64,000 nt of DNA, from NCBI RefSeq assembly GCF_900101755.1, contig NZ_FNAE01000009.1:90167-154166 (forward strand), given 5' to 3'. Shown piece after piece: positions 1 to 7,604 of this stretch. The position numbers and the translations under genes are program-made. The stretch is from Ectopseudomonas alcaliphila (lineage in GTDB: Bacteria; Pseudomonadota; Gammaproteobacteria; Pseudomonadales; Pseudomonadaceae). The number at the start of each line of letters is the position of its first letter. Position 1 is the first letter of the stretch. The notes beneath the pieces were generated by a model, which had not been told where the DNA came from, did no database searches, and saw only the letters and a program-made list of their open reading frames with translations.

Positions 1-16
1 CACGGTTCACGACCCT

Positions 17-574
17 ATGAAGGCGCCGATCAGCCTGCACGGCCTCGGCTTCATTCAGGTACAGCTGCAGGGCGGCCAGCGCCTGCACGTTTGGCACCCA
101 GACCTGCCGCGCCGCAGTTGCTTCGAGCACTCGGCTATTCACAGCCACCGCTTTAGCTTTGATTCGCGGGTGCTTGTGGGCCTGCAGATCAACATCAACT
201 ACCGCGCAACCAACGCCGAAGACGGAGAGGCTACACACCGCCTCTACCTGCACGAAGGCGCACGCAGCCCCAACGGCGGCCGCCCGTGGGTGCCCAATGC
301 GCCGGTGATCATGACGCCGATGCAACGCTGGGAGATTCCTGCGGGCGTGTCCTACCACATCGACGCTTACGACTTTCATCGCACCGAGCCAGGTGGCGAT
401 GGTCGCGTCGCCACCCTGATGACGAAGTACTCCGAAGGCAGGGCAGGCGCAATGAGCAGTTGCGCTATCGGCATCGACCCCGACACCGACTTCGACCGTT
501 TCCAGCTCAGCCCGGCCGAGCTGTGGGCTTATGTGATCGACGTCCTGGGCAGCAACGGAGGCGCCCAACCATGA
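17..574 (+). CDS. Phage-encoded cupin-like hypothetical protein
   Basis: This 185-residue protein is not recognised as a named family. It has a cupin-like arrangement: an early HSHRFSF segment with two histidines near residue 42, alternating hydrophobic strands, then EIPAGVSYHIDAYDFHRTEP around residues 109-128 with further histidines and an acidic residue. Such spacing can bind a metal in a beta-barrel, but no enzymatic role can be assigned. Its stop overlaps the start of the methyltransferase (ATGA), so the two are translationally coupled and probably act in the same phage stage. The reading frame stays open to the left edge of the window and no ribosome binding site precedes this ATG, so the true start may lie upstream. 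Confidence 0.6.
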   Translation: MKAPISLHGLGFIQVQLQGGQRLHVWHPDLPRRSCFEHSAIHSHRFSFDSRVLVGLQININYRATNAEDGEATHRLYLHEGARSPNGGRPWVPNAPVIMTPMQRWEIPAGVSYHIDAYDFHRTEPGGDGRVATLMTKYSEGRAGAMSSCAIGIDPDTDFDRFQLSPAELWAYVIDVLGSNGGAQP

Positions 575-2403
575 CCGCAACCACCTACCGCATCCACCCA
601 CAACCCAGCTTCAACTTCGGCGGCCTGGTCATCGACAACTTCGCTGGCGGCGGCGGCGCATCCACCGGCATCGAAATGGCCCTCGGCCGGCCGGTCGATA
701 TCGCCATCAACCACGACCCCGAAGCCATCGCCATGCACGAGATCAACCACCCGCACACCAAGCACTACTGCGAGAGCGTGTGGGAGGTCGACCCGCGCGA
801 GATCACTGGCGGGCGCCCCGTCGACCTCTGCTGGTTCAGCCCGGATTGCAAACACTTCAGCAAGGCCAAGGGCGGCAAGCCGGTCAAGAAAGAGATTCGC
901 GGCCTCGCCTGGGTGGCCATCCGCTACGCCGCCACCGTGCGACCGCGCGTCATCATGCTGGAGAACGTCGAGGAGTTCGTTACTTGGGGGCCGCTTGCCG
1001 AGGGTCGCCCATGCCCGAAGAACAAGGGCCGCACCTTCAACAGCTTCGTCAACGCCCTGCGCCGCCACGGCTACCAGGTGGAATGGCGCGAACTGCGCGC
1101 CAACCAGTTCGGCGCCGCCACCATCCGCAAGCGCCTGTTCCTGATCGCACGTTGCGACGGCCTGCCCATCGTCTGGCCCGAGCCGACACACCTGCCGGCC
1201 GGCAGCCCCGAGGTCAAAGCCAAACAGGCCAAGCCCCAGCGACTGGCGGCGGACATCATCGACTGGTCGCTCCCATGCCCGTCGATCTTCCTCACCCCCG
1301 AGGAAGGCAAAGCGCTCAAGGTACGCCGCCCGCTGGCCGAGAACACCCTGCGCCGCATCGCACGCGGCATCCAGCGCTACGTGATCGACAACGCCGACCC
1401 GTTCCTGGTCAAAGTCAACCACGGCTATGACTACTTCCGGGGCCAGCCGCTGAACGAGCCCATGCAGACCATCACCAGCAAGCTCGGTACCGGCGTGGTT
1501 GTGCCGACCCTGGCGCCGCTGATGGTCGTCAACACCACCGGGCACCCCGGGGCCGCAGTAGACGACCCGCTGCGCACCGTAACCACTGGCGGGCACCATG
1601 CCCTAATCGCCCCCACCTTGGCACCGTTCATCGCCAACACTCGCAATGGCGAGCGCGCCGGCCAACACCCGCGCGTCGCCAGCACCGAGCAACCACTATG
1701 GACGGTGACCGCACAGGGCTCGCAACAAGCGATCATAGCTCCGGTGCTCACCAAGTTCCGCACCAACGACAGCGGCACATCGGTGCTGGAGCCGGTCCCC
1801 ACCATCACCGCCAACAGCTACATCAAGAAGCCAGGCGGCGCAGCACCGATCGGCGTGGTGGCAGCCTTCCTGGCCAAGCACTACGGCGGCAACTACAAAG
1901 GCCCAGGCTCGGCGATGACCGACCCAGCGCCCACCGTCACAACCCGCGACCACAACGCCCTGGTCACCAGCCACATGATCAAGCTGCGCGGCACCAGCCG
2001 TGACGGCCAACCCGTGGCCGAGCCGCTGCACACCGTCACCGCATCCGGCAACCACCTGGGCGAAGTGCGCGCCTTCCTGCTCAAGTACTACGAGCACGGT
2101 ACCGGCCAATCACTGGCCGACCCACTGCACACCATCACGACCAAGGATCGCCTCGGCCTGGTGATGGTCAAGGGCGAGCCGTACCAGATCGTCGATATCG
2201 GCATGCGCATGCTCGAGCCACACGAGCTCTACGCCGCCCAGGGCTTCCCAGCCGACTACATCCACAACCGCACCCTCACCAACCCCAAGCTGCCGAAGGA
2301 CGCCCAGGTGCGGATGTGCGGCAACAGCGTCTGCCCACCCGTCGCCGCCGCCCTCGTGCGCGCCAACCTGGTGGGCATGCAGCGGAGCGAGGTGGCGGCA
2401 TGA
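571..2403 (+). CDS. Phage DNA (cytosine-5-)-methyltransferase with a repeat-rich recognition region
   Basis: This 610-residue protein transfers a methyl group from S-adenosylmethionine to C5 of cytosine in DNA. Motif I is DNFAGGGGASTG from residue 22. The catalytic cysteine is C93 in FSPDCKHFS, a variant of the usual PPC motif. Motif VI is ENVEEF at residue 131. Motif IX-like AAQGFPADY and motif X GNSVCPPVAAAL are at the C-terminus. Residues about 294-530 hold some seven variant copies of a D/E-P-x-x-T-V/I-T unit where the target recognition domain should lie, which makes the protein longer than typical enzymes. The ATG at 571 is chosen because it overlaps the upstream stop as ATGA and the preceding frame has no homology. 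It probably protects phage DNA from host restriction. Confidence 0.9.
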   Translation: MTATTYRIHPQPSFNFGGLVIDNFAGGGGASTGIEMALGRPVDIAINHDPEAIAMHEINHPHTKHYCESVWEVDPREITGGRPVDLCWFSPDCKHFSKAKGGKPVKKEIRGLAWVAIRYAATVRPRVIMLENVEEFVTWGPLAEGRPCPKNKGRTFNSFVNALRRHGYQVEWRELRANQFGAATIRKRLFLIARCDGLPIVWPEPTHLPAGSPEVKAKQAKPQRLAADIIDWSLPCPSIFLTPEEGKALKVRRPLAENTLRRIARGIQRYVIDNADPFLVKVNHGYDYFRGQPLNEPMQTITSKLGTGVVVPTLAPLMVVNTTGHPGAAVDDPLRTVTTGGHHALIAPTLAPFIANTRNGERAGQHPRVASTEQPLWTVTAQGSQQAIIAPVLTKFRTNDSGTSVLEPVPTITANSYIKKPGGAAPIGVVAAFLAKHYGGNYKGPGSAMTDPAPTVTTRDHNALVTSHMIKLRGTSRDGQPVAEPLHTVTASGNHLGEVRAFLLKYYEHGTGQSLADPLHTITTKDRLGLVMVKGEPYQIVDIGMRMLEPHELYAAQGFPADYIHNRTLTNPKLPKDAQVRMCGNSVCPPVAAALVRANLVGMQRSEVAA

Positions 2404-2636
2404 CCAACAGTCATCTACCCCAGCAACTGGCGCTGCTCAGCGTCTCCGGCTTGTTGCCCTGCCCGTTCTGCGGCATGGCCAAGCTCGCTCGCGTAACCCG
2501 AACGCCACCGGAAGGCGAGCCGGAACCGATCTGCATCCAGTGCGAAACCTGCGGCGCCACCGGCCCGACCGCAACCACACACGACCACCTGAGCGCCCTA
2601 TGGGACGTTCGAGCAAGCACAGAGAGGCCGGCATGA
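2400..2636 (+). CDS. Lar-like restriction-alleviation / zinc-ribbon protein
   Basis: This small protein of 78 residues has two paired-cysteine knuckles, CPFCG near residue 22 and CETCG near residue 49, followed by a short His- and Asp-containing tail. The layout is that of the Lar family (restriction alleviation) and related phage zinc-ribbon proteins, which modulate type I restriction-modification. Its start overlaps the methyltransferase stop as ATGA, and its own stop overlaps the excisionase start, so it sits in a coupled early operon beside another anti-restriction function. The family call rests on the cysteine pattern and context, not on long similarity; a structural zinc-ribbon protein of other function is possible. 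Confidence 0.65.
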   Translation: MTNSHLPQQLALLSVSGLLPCPFCGMAKLARVTRTPPEGEPEPICIQCETCGATGPTATTHDHLSALWDVRASTERPA

Positions 2637-2830
2637 GCACACCACGCTGGGTCCTGATCCCCAAAGCTGCCGAAATGTTCGGCTACAGCGTCAACGCCAT
2701 CGAGCACAAAGTTAAAAGCGGCATGTGGGCGCAAGGCCGCATGTGGCGCAAAGCGCGCGACGGGCGAATTTTCATCAACATTGAGGAGGTAGATAAGTGG
2801 GTCGAGCAGTCACCCCAGGAAGCGGCGTAG
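2633..2830 (+). CDS. Excisionase-like winged-helix DNA-binding protein
   Basis: This 65-residue protein begins MSTPRWVLIPKAAEMFGYS and contains a MerR/Xis-type recognition pattern: a helix that chooses the site (KAAEMFGYSVNAIEHKVKSG), then a wing (WRKARDGRIFINIEEVDKW). Proteins of this shape bend the attachment site and direct the integrase toward excision. It lies immediately upstream of, and overlaps by 34 bp, the integrase gene. Such an int-xis pairing is common, and the overlap fixes their relative expression. The assignment follows from size, fold pattern and position; no residue alone proves excision activity. Confidence 0.75.
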   Translation: MSTPRWVLIPKAAEMFGYSVNAIEHKVKSGMWAQGRMWRKARDGRIFINIEEVDKWVEQSPQEAA

Positions 2831-4038
2831 AGGCCGAGCTGGCGAAGCACACCGGGGTCGAGATCCACGGCAACAGCATCCGCATCGTATTCATGTGGAA
2901 GCGCCGCCGCTGCCGCGAAACCCTGGGCCTACCGGTCACCAAAGCCAATATCAAGCACGCCGCCCAGCTCCGGGCGGCGGTGCTTCATGCCATCAAGACC
3001 GGCACCTTCGACTATGCCCAGCATTTCCCCGAGTCCCGCCAAGCCGGCAACTACAGCACCAACCGCGACGAGCGCTTGCACTTGCTGCTGGCCCGTTACA
3101 AGCCGCTCAAGGCCGTAGACATCACCGAGGAAACAGAACGCCGCTATGGCCTGGCACTCGACATCTGCATCGAGCTGCTGGGCAAGGACCGGCTTGCCAG
3201 CGTGCTGATGCCCGAGGACATCCAAAACCTACGCGTGACGCTGATCACCACGCGCACCACGTCCACGGTGAATCACTACCTGGCCGTCCTCGCCGGCTTC
3301 CTCGGCTGGTGCGAGGCAAACGGCTACTGCCGGCCGGGCCTGGCGAATGCTTGCACCCGCTTCGAGATGACTGATCGTGACCCGGACCCATTCACCAAGG
3401 CCGAGCTGGCCGAGCTGCTGAACAAAGGGTGCCTACACCCTATGGACCGCGCAGCCGTGACCCTGGCCGTATACACCGGCCTGCGCCCCGGCGAACTCGG
3501 CGCGCTGGCCAGGGAGGACATCGACCTGGCGAAAGGGCAGATCCACGTAAACCGCGCCATCACGAGCAAAGGCACGTTCAAGCTGCCCAAGACCGGCAAG
3601 CGCCGCACCGTGCTGTTGTTCCCGCCCGCCCTCGAAGCCTGCCGCGAGCTGCTGGCCATTGATCACGGCATCGAGCCGCAGACCATCGACGTAAAGCTGA
3701 ACCGGCACGAAGCCAAGCAGGAAACTGTTACCCCACTGATGTCGCCCGTCGTCCAGGCACGCAAGAAGCACGTCAACCCTTGGTTCATCCCGTCGTCGTG
3801 GAACAGCAAGTGGGCGAACATCCAGCGCCGCGCGAAGACCCGCCCGCGCCCGCCGTATCAAACTCGGCACACCTACGCCTGCTGGTGCCTAGTCGCCCGT
3901 GGTAACCTCGCGTTCATCGCCAAGCAGATGGGGCACAAGGACTTCACCATGCTGGTTCAGGTGTACGCCAAATGGATGGACGACGAGTCCCCTAACGAGC
4001 TGCAACACATCTGGTCAGGCATGCAAAGCACCAGTTGA
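2797..4038 (+). CDS. Phage tyrosine-type integrase
   Basis: This 413-residue site-specific recombinase inserts and excises the prophage. An N-terminal arm-binding domain (about residues 1-75) is followed by a core-binding SAM-like domain (about 90-190) and the catalytic domain. Catalytic arginine R230 lies in TGLRPGEL, the second arginine R357 in TRHTYACW, a GHKD histidine near 380, and nucleophile Y390 in VQVYAKW. Tyrosine occupies the position three residues before R357 where histidine is classical, as in many phage members. The start is GTG at 2797, preceded by a strong GAGGAGGT ribosome binding site inside the excisionase gene. It ends 50 bp before mutS, so the attachment site probably overlaps the 5' region of mutS. 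Confidence 0.93.
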   Translation: MGRAVTPGSGVEAELAKHTGVEIHGNSIRIVFMWKRRRCRETLGLPVTKANIKHAAQLRAAVLHAIKTGTFDYAQHFPESRQAGNYSTNRDERLHLLLARYKPLKAVDITEETERRYGLALDICIELLGKDRLASVLMPEDIQNLRVTLITTRTTSTVNHYLAVLAGFLGWCEANGYCRPGLANACTRFEMTDRDPDPFTKAELAELLNKGCLHPMDRAAVTLAVYTGLRPGELGALAREDIDLAKGQIHVNRAITSKGTFKLPKTGKRRTVLLFPPALEACRELLAIDHGIEPQTIDVKLNRHEAKQETVTPLMSPVVQARKKHVNPWFIPSSWNSKWANIQRRAKTRPRPPYQTRHTYACWCLVARGNLAFIAKQMGHKDFTMLVQVYAKWMDDESPNELQHIWSGMQSTS

Positions 4039-4088
4039 TTTGCCCCAATCCTGCCCCACAAAAATTAGCGCTTAACTCTAAGTTACTG

Positions 4089-6668
4089 ATGAATAAAGCA
4101 ATTTCCGATTTGTCACAGCACACCCCGATGATGCAGCAGTACTGGAAGCTGAAGAACCAGCACCCGGATCAGTTGATGTTCTATCGCATGGGTGACTTCT
4201 ACGAAATTTTCTACGAAGACGCGAAGAAGGCAGCCAAGCTGCTGGATATCACCCTGACCGCACGCGGCCAGTCGGCCGGCCAATCGATCCCCATGTGCGG
4301 CATTCCTTTCCATTCGCTCGAAGGCTACCTGGCCAAGCTGGTCAAGCTCGGCGAGTCGGTGGTGATCTGCGAACAGATCGGCGACCCAGCCACCAGCAAA
4401 GGCCCGGTGGAGCGCCAGGTGGTGCGCATCATCACCCCCGGCACCATCAGCGACGAAGCCCTGCTCGATGAACACCGCGACAACCTGCTGGCCGCCGTGC
4501 TCGGTGACGAACGCCTGTTCGGCCTCGCCGTGCTGGACATCACCAGCGGCCGTTTCAGCGTGCAGGAGATCAAGGGCTGGGAAAACCTGCTGGCCGAACT
4601 GGAGCGCCTGAGCCCCGCCGAGCTGCTGATCCCGGACGACTGGCCGCAGGGCCTACCCGCCGAGAAGCGCAAAGGCTCACGCCGCCGCGCACCCTGGGAT
4701 TTCGACCGCGACAGCGCCTTCAAGAGTCTGTGCCAGCAATTCAGCACCCAGGATCTGAAAGGCTTCGGCTGCGAGAACCTGACCCTGGCCATCGGCGCCG
4801 CCGGCTGCCTGCTCACCTATGCCAAGGAAACCCAGCGCACCGCCCTGCCCCACCTGCGTAGCCTGCGTCACGAGCGCCTGGATGATACGGTGATCCTCGA
4901 TGGTGCCAGCCGCCGCAACCTGGAGCTGGACATCAACCTCTCAGGCGGCCGCGACAACACCCTGCAATCGGTGATGGATCGCTGCCAGACCGCCATGGCT
5001 AGCCGCCTGCTGGGCCGCTGGCTGAACCGCCCGCTGCGTGATCGCGCGGTGCTCGAGGCACGCCAGGACGCCATCACCCGCCTGCTCGATGGCTATCGCT
5101 TTGAATCGCTGCAGCCACAGCTCAAGGAAATCGGCGATCTGGAGCGCATCCTCGCCCGCATTGGTCTGCGCAATGCCCGCCCGCGTGACCTCGCTCGCCT
5201 GCGCGACGCCCTGGCCGCGCTGCCCGAACTGCAGCAGGCGATGACCACCCTGGACACCCCACACCTGCAACAACTGGCCAGCAGCATCGCCACCTACCCG
5301 GAGCTGGCCGACCTGCTGGCCCGCGCCATCATCGACAACCCGCCAGCGGTGATCCGCGACGGCGGCGTGCTGAAGACCGGCTACGACGCCGAGCTGGACG
5401 AGCTGCAGGCGATGAGCGAGAACGCCGGCCAGTTCCTCATGGATCTGGAAGCGCGGGAGAAGGAACGTACCGGCCTGGCCAACCTCAAGGTCGGCTACAA
5501 CCGAGTGCACGGCTACTTCATCGAACTGCCGACCAAGCAGGCCGAATCCGCACCTGCCGACTACATCCGCCGGCAGACGCTCAAGGGCGCCGAGCGCTTC
5601 ATCACCCCGGAACTGAAGGAATTCGAAGACAAGGCGTTGTCGGCCAAGAGCCGCGCCCTGGCCCGCGAAAAGATGCTCTACGACGAGCTGCTTGAGCGCC
5701 TGATTGGCCATCTGGCGCCACTGCAGGACAGTGCCGCAGCCCTCGCCGAACTGGACGTACTGAGCAACCTTGCAGAACGCGCGCTGAATCTCGACCTGAA
5801 TCGCCCGCGCTTCGTCGACGAGCCGTGCATGCGCATCGACCAGGGCCGTCACCCGGTGGTCGAGCAGGTGCTGACCACGCCTTTCGTGGCCAATGATCTG
5901 GATCTGGACGACAACCGGCGCATGCTGATCATCACCGGGCCGAACATGGGTGGTAAATCCACCTACATGCGCCAGACCGCACTGATCGTGCTGCTGGCCC
6001 ATATCGGCAGCTTCGTCCCGGCTGCGGCTTGCGAACTGTCGCTGGTCGACCGCATCTTCACCCGTATCGGCTCCAGCGATGACCTGGCCGGCGGCCGCTC
6101 CACCTTCATGGTGGAGATGAGCGAAACCGCCAATATCCTGCACAACGCCAGCGAGCGCAGCCTGGTGCTGATGGATGAAGTCGGACGTGGCACCAGCACC
6201 TTCGACGGCCTGTCGCTGGCCTGGTCGGCCGCCGAACACCTGGCCCGCCTGCGCGCCTTCACCCTGTTCGCCACCCACTATTTCGAGCTGACCGTGCTGC
6301 CGGAAAGCGAGCCGGTGGTAGCCAACGTGCACCTCTCGGCCACCGAGCACAACGAGCGCATCGTCTTCCTCCACCACGTTCAGCCAGGCCCCGCGAGCCA
6401 GAGCTACGGCCTGGCCGTGGCGCAGCTGGCTGGCGTGCCGGGCACGGTAATCAGCCGCGCGCGCGAGCACCTGGCGCGCCTGGAAGCCACCAGCCTGCCT
6501 CACGACCTGCCACGCCAGGAACCCGGCCAAGCGCAAACGCCGATGCAGAGCGATCTGTTCGCCAGCGCGCCGCACCCACTGCTGGAGCAATTGACCAAGA
6601 TCAATCCGGATGATCTGACTCCGCGTAAGGCGCTGGAGCTGTTATATACATGGAAGACGCAGATCTAA
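4089..6668 (+). CDS. mutS: DNA mismatch repair protein MutS
   Basis: This 859-residue ATPase recognises base mismatches and short loops after replication and recruits MutL. The mismatch-contacting F-x-E motif is in MGDFYEIF near residue 36. The Walker A motif GPNMGGKST lies near residue 617, and the Walker B and signature segment LVLMDEVGRGTSTFDG near 693. The C-terminal tail ends in the oligomerisation region. Length matches the family. The ATG at 4089 gives the N-terminus MNKAISDLSQHTP; an in-frame TTG at 4035 would add 18 unrelated residues and is rejected. No good ribosome binding site is visible before the ATG, and only 50 bp separate it from the prophage integrase, so its transcription may depend on prophage sequence. 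Confidence 0.98.
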   Translation: MNKAISDLSQHTPMMQQYWKLKNQHPDQLMFYRMGDFYEIFYEDAKKAAKLLDITLTARGQSAGQSIPMCGIPFHSLEGYLAKLVKLGESVVICEQIGDPATSKGPVERQVVRIITPGTISDEALLDEHRDNLLAAVLGDERLFGLAVLDITSGRFSVQEIKGWENLLAELERLSPAELLIPDDWPQGLPAEKRKGSRRRAPWDFDRDSAFKSLCQQFSTQDLKGFGCENLTLAIGAAGCLLTYAKETQRTALPHLRSLRHERLDDTVILDGASRRNLELDINLSGGRDNTLQSVMDRCQTAMASRLLGRWLNRPLRDRAVLEARQDAITRLLDGYRFESLQPQLKEIGDLERILARIGLRNARPRDLARLRDALAALPELQQAMTTLDTPHLQQLASSIATYPELADLLARAIIDNPPAVIRDGGVLKTGYDAELDELQAMSENAGQFLMDLEAREKERTGLANLKVGYNRVHGYFIELPTKQAESAPADYIRRQTLKGAERFITPELKEFEDKALSAKSRALAREKMLYDELLERLIGHLAPLQDSAAALAELDVLSNLAERALNLDLNRPRFVDEPCMRIDQGRHPVVEQVLTTPFVANDLDLDDNRRMLIITGPNMGGKSTYMRQTALIVLLAHIGSFVPAAACELSLVDRIFTRIGSSDDLAGGRSTFMVEMSETANILHNASERSLVLMDEVGRGTSTFDGLSLAWSAAEHLARLRAFTLFATHYFELTVLPESEPVVANVHLSATEHNERIVFLHHVQPGPASQSYGLAVAQLAGVPGTVISRAREHLARLEATSLPHDLPRQEPGQAQTPMQSDLFASAPHPLLEQLTKINPDDLTPRKALELLYTWKTQI

Positions 6669-6807
6669 CGCTCAATACAACAAACTGCTAGAATCGCGCG
6701 CAATTTTACGACCGCCCGGTTTACAGCCTGAGCCGCGGCCACAGACAGAGCGCCTGGCAGCCCTTCACAGAAAGGGCCCAGGCCGCCGCCCGAGGAGAGA
6801 ATCAGAC

Positions 6808-7131
6808 ATGACCTTCGTCGTCACCGACAACTGCATCAAGTGCAAATACACCGACTGCGTGGAGGTCTGCCCGGTCGACTGCTTCTACGAAGGCCCGAAC
6901 TTCCTGGTCATTCACCCGGACGAGTGCATCGACTGTGCCCTGTGCGAGCCGGAGTGCCCCGCGCAAGCGATTTTCTCGGAAGACGAGGTACCGGAGGATC
7001 AGCAGGAGTTCATCGAGCTGAACGCCGACCTGGCCGAAGTGTGGCCGAACATCACCGAGAAGAAAGATGCACTGCCGGACGCCGAAGAGTGGGATGGCGT
7101 GAAGGACAAGCTGCAGCACCTGGAGCGCTGA
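6808..7131 (+). CDS. fdxA: Seven-iron ferredoxin FdxA
   Basis: This 107-residue electron carrier has one [3Fe-4S] and one [4Fe-4S] cluster. The N-terminal half carries the cysteine pattern of CIKCKYTDC and VCPVDC, and the second motif CIDCALCEPECP lies at residues about 40-51. An acidic C-terminal extension is usual for the FdxA family. A purine-rich GAGGAGA ribosome binding site precedes the ATG. It follows mutS after a 139 bp gap and is followed by its own terminator, so it is probably monocistronic. The fdxA-rsmZ-rpoS neighbourhood is conserved in Pseudomonas. Confidence 0.97.
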   Translation: MTFVVTDNCIKCKYTDCVEVCPVDCFYEGPNFLVIHPDECIDCALCEPECPAQAIFSEDEVPEDQQEFIELNADLAEVWPNITEKKDALPDAEEWDGVKDKLQHLER

Positions 7132-7148
7132 GTTCGCTCAGAAACACG

Positions 7149-7174
7149 AAGACCCGCCAAGTGCGGGTCTTTTA
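7149..7174 (+). terminator. Terminator of fdxA
   Basis: GACCCGC (7151-7157) and GCGGGTC (7163-7169) form a G+C-rich hairpin with a five-base loop. It is followed by TTTT, 17 bp after the fdxA stop codon. Confidence 0.9.
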
Positions 7175-7251
7175 CTTTCAGGGCCCGGGCCGTGAACAGC
7201 ATCGCGGTCCATTAACAGCGCCAAGCAAGGTTGCCGTCAGGAATGGCGAGC

Positions 7252-7384
7252 AAAAAAAGGGGCGGCTTGCGCCGCCCACTTTTATTCCCTAATCCCTTTG
7301 TTTCCCAACTCATCATCCTGATGAATCGCTTCTTGCGATGTTCCTGATCATCATCCTGATGATCTGTGCTTGTCCCTGAGCACG
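7252..7384 (-). ncRNA. rsmZ: Small regulatory RNA RsmZ
   Basis: No protein is encoded between fdxA and rpoS, the known location of rsmZ in Pseudomonas. The minus strand here reads as an RNA of about 130 nt with seven GGA motifs. Two are presented in near-identical hairpins of the form CATC-AGGA-TGATG, and another hairpin is ATCGC-AAGAA-GCGAT. These are the binding sites by which RsmZ titrates the translational repressors RsmA/CsrA. The 3' end is a strong terminator, GGGCGGC-GCAA-GCCGCCC followed by seven U (7252-7277). The 5' end is inferred from the -10 box at 7391-7396 and may be off by a few bases. Confidence 0.92.
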
Positions 7385-7390
7385 GGTGTG

Positions 7391-7418
7391 ATATTAGCCG
7401 TTCCAGGCAGCCGCACAA
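7391..7418 (-). promoter_or_regulatory. rsmZ core promoter
   Basis: On the minus strand a -10 box TAATAT (7396 to 7391) is preceded, after 16 bp, by a -35-like TTGTGC (7418 to 7413). Transcription would begin near 7384. This is a sigma-70-type promoter with a weak -35, as expected for a promoter that needs GacA. Confidence 0.65.
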
Positions 7419-7533
7419 CCCGACCAAAACTCATCCAGCCTGTTCAGGAAATCTCTAAAACCATTAAAAAACAATGAGTTATAAATAAAGCCGGTAAAAA
7501 AACAGGCTTTTTAGCACAAATACTGACAGCACC

Positions 7534-7551
7534 TGTAAGCGATGACTTACA
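7534..7551. promoter_or_regulatory. GacA upstream activating sequence for rsmZ
   Basis: The 18 bp palindrome TGTAAGCGATGACTTACA fits the Pseudomonas GacA consensus TGTAAG-N2-AT-N2-CTTACA exactly. Its centre is about 160 bp upstream of the inferred rsmZ start, close to the distance reported for other rsmZ genes. The A+T-rich stretch between it and the promoter (7440-7530) is suited to bending by nucleoid proteins. Confidence 0.93.
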
Positions 7552-7561
7552 TCGGTGCGCA

Positions 7562-7586
7562 TAAAAAACCCGGCCGGAGCCGGGTT
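7562..7586 (-). terminator. Terminator of rpoS
   Basis: AACCCGGC and GCCGGGTT (7567-7574 and 7579-7586) form a hairpin with loop CGGA. On the minus strand a run of T follows. It begins 18 bp after the rpoS stop codon and lies 10 bp from the GacA site. Confidence 0.92.
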
Positions 7587-7604
7587 CGTGATCGTAGCGA
7601 AACC

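Larger units (their letters stand above)
1..4088 (+). mobile_element. Integrase end of a prophage inserted directly upstream of mutS
   Basis: Five tightly overlapping plus-strand genes (cupin-like protein, C5-methyltransferase, Lar-like zinc protein, excisionase, tyrosine integrase) are typical phage early and lysogeny functions. They end 50 bp before the mutS start, and the following genes are ordinary Pseudomonas core genes. The other end lies outside the window, so the attachment repeat cannot be identified here; the right boundary is placed at the mutS start only for convenience. The mutS-cinA interval is a known site for prophage and tailocin clusters in fluorescent pseudomonads, which supports the reading. 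Confidence 0.85.

Noticed and set aside
286..570. Upstream in-frame extension of the phage methyltransferase
   Set aside because: It runs out of frame through the preceding gene, has an Arg-rich shadow composition and no methyltransferase similarity.
4035..4088. Upstream in-frame TTG extension of mutS
   Set aside because: It overlaps the integrase stop, adds residues unlike other MutS proteins and has no ribosome binding site.
4941..6590. Open frame of 549 codons on the minus strand
   Set aside because: It lies antisense to mutS; composition is repetitive (Gln, Val, Gly-rich) as in shadow frames.
7440..7530. A+T-rich stretch with AAAGCC...GGCTTTTT considered as a second terminator or small gene
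   Set aside because: The stem is only six bases with a long loop, and no upstream gene ends there; it is better explained as the bent rsmZ control region.
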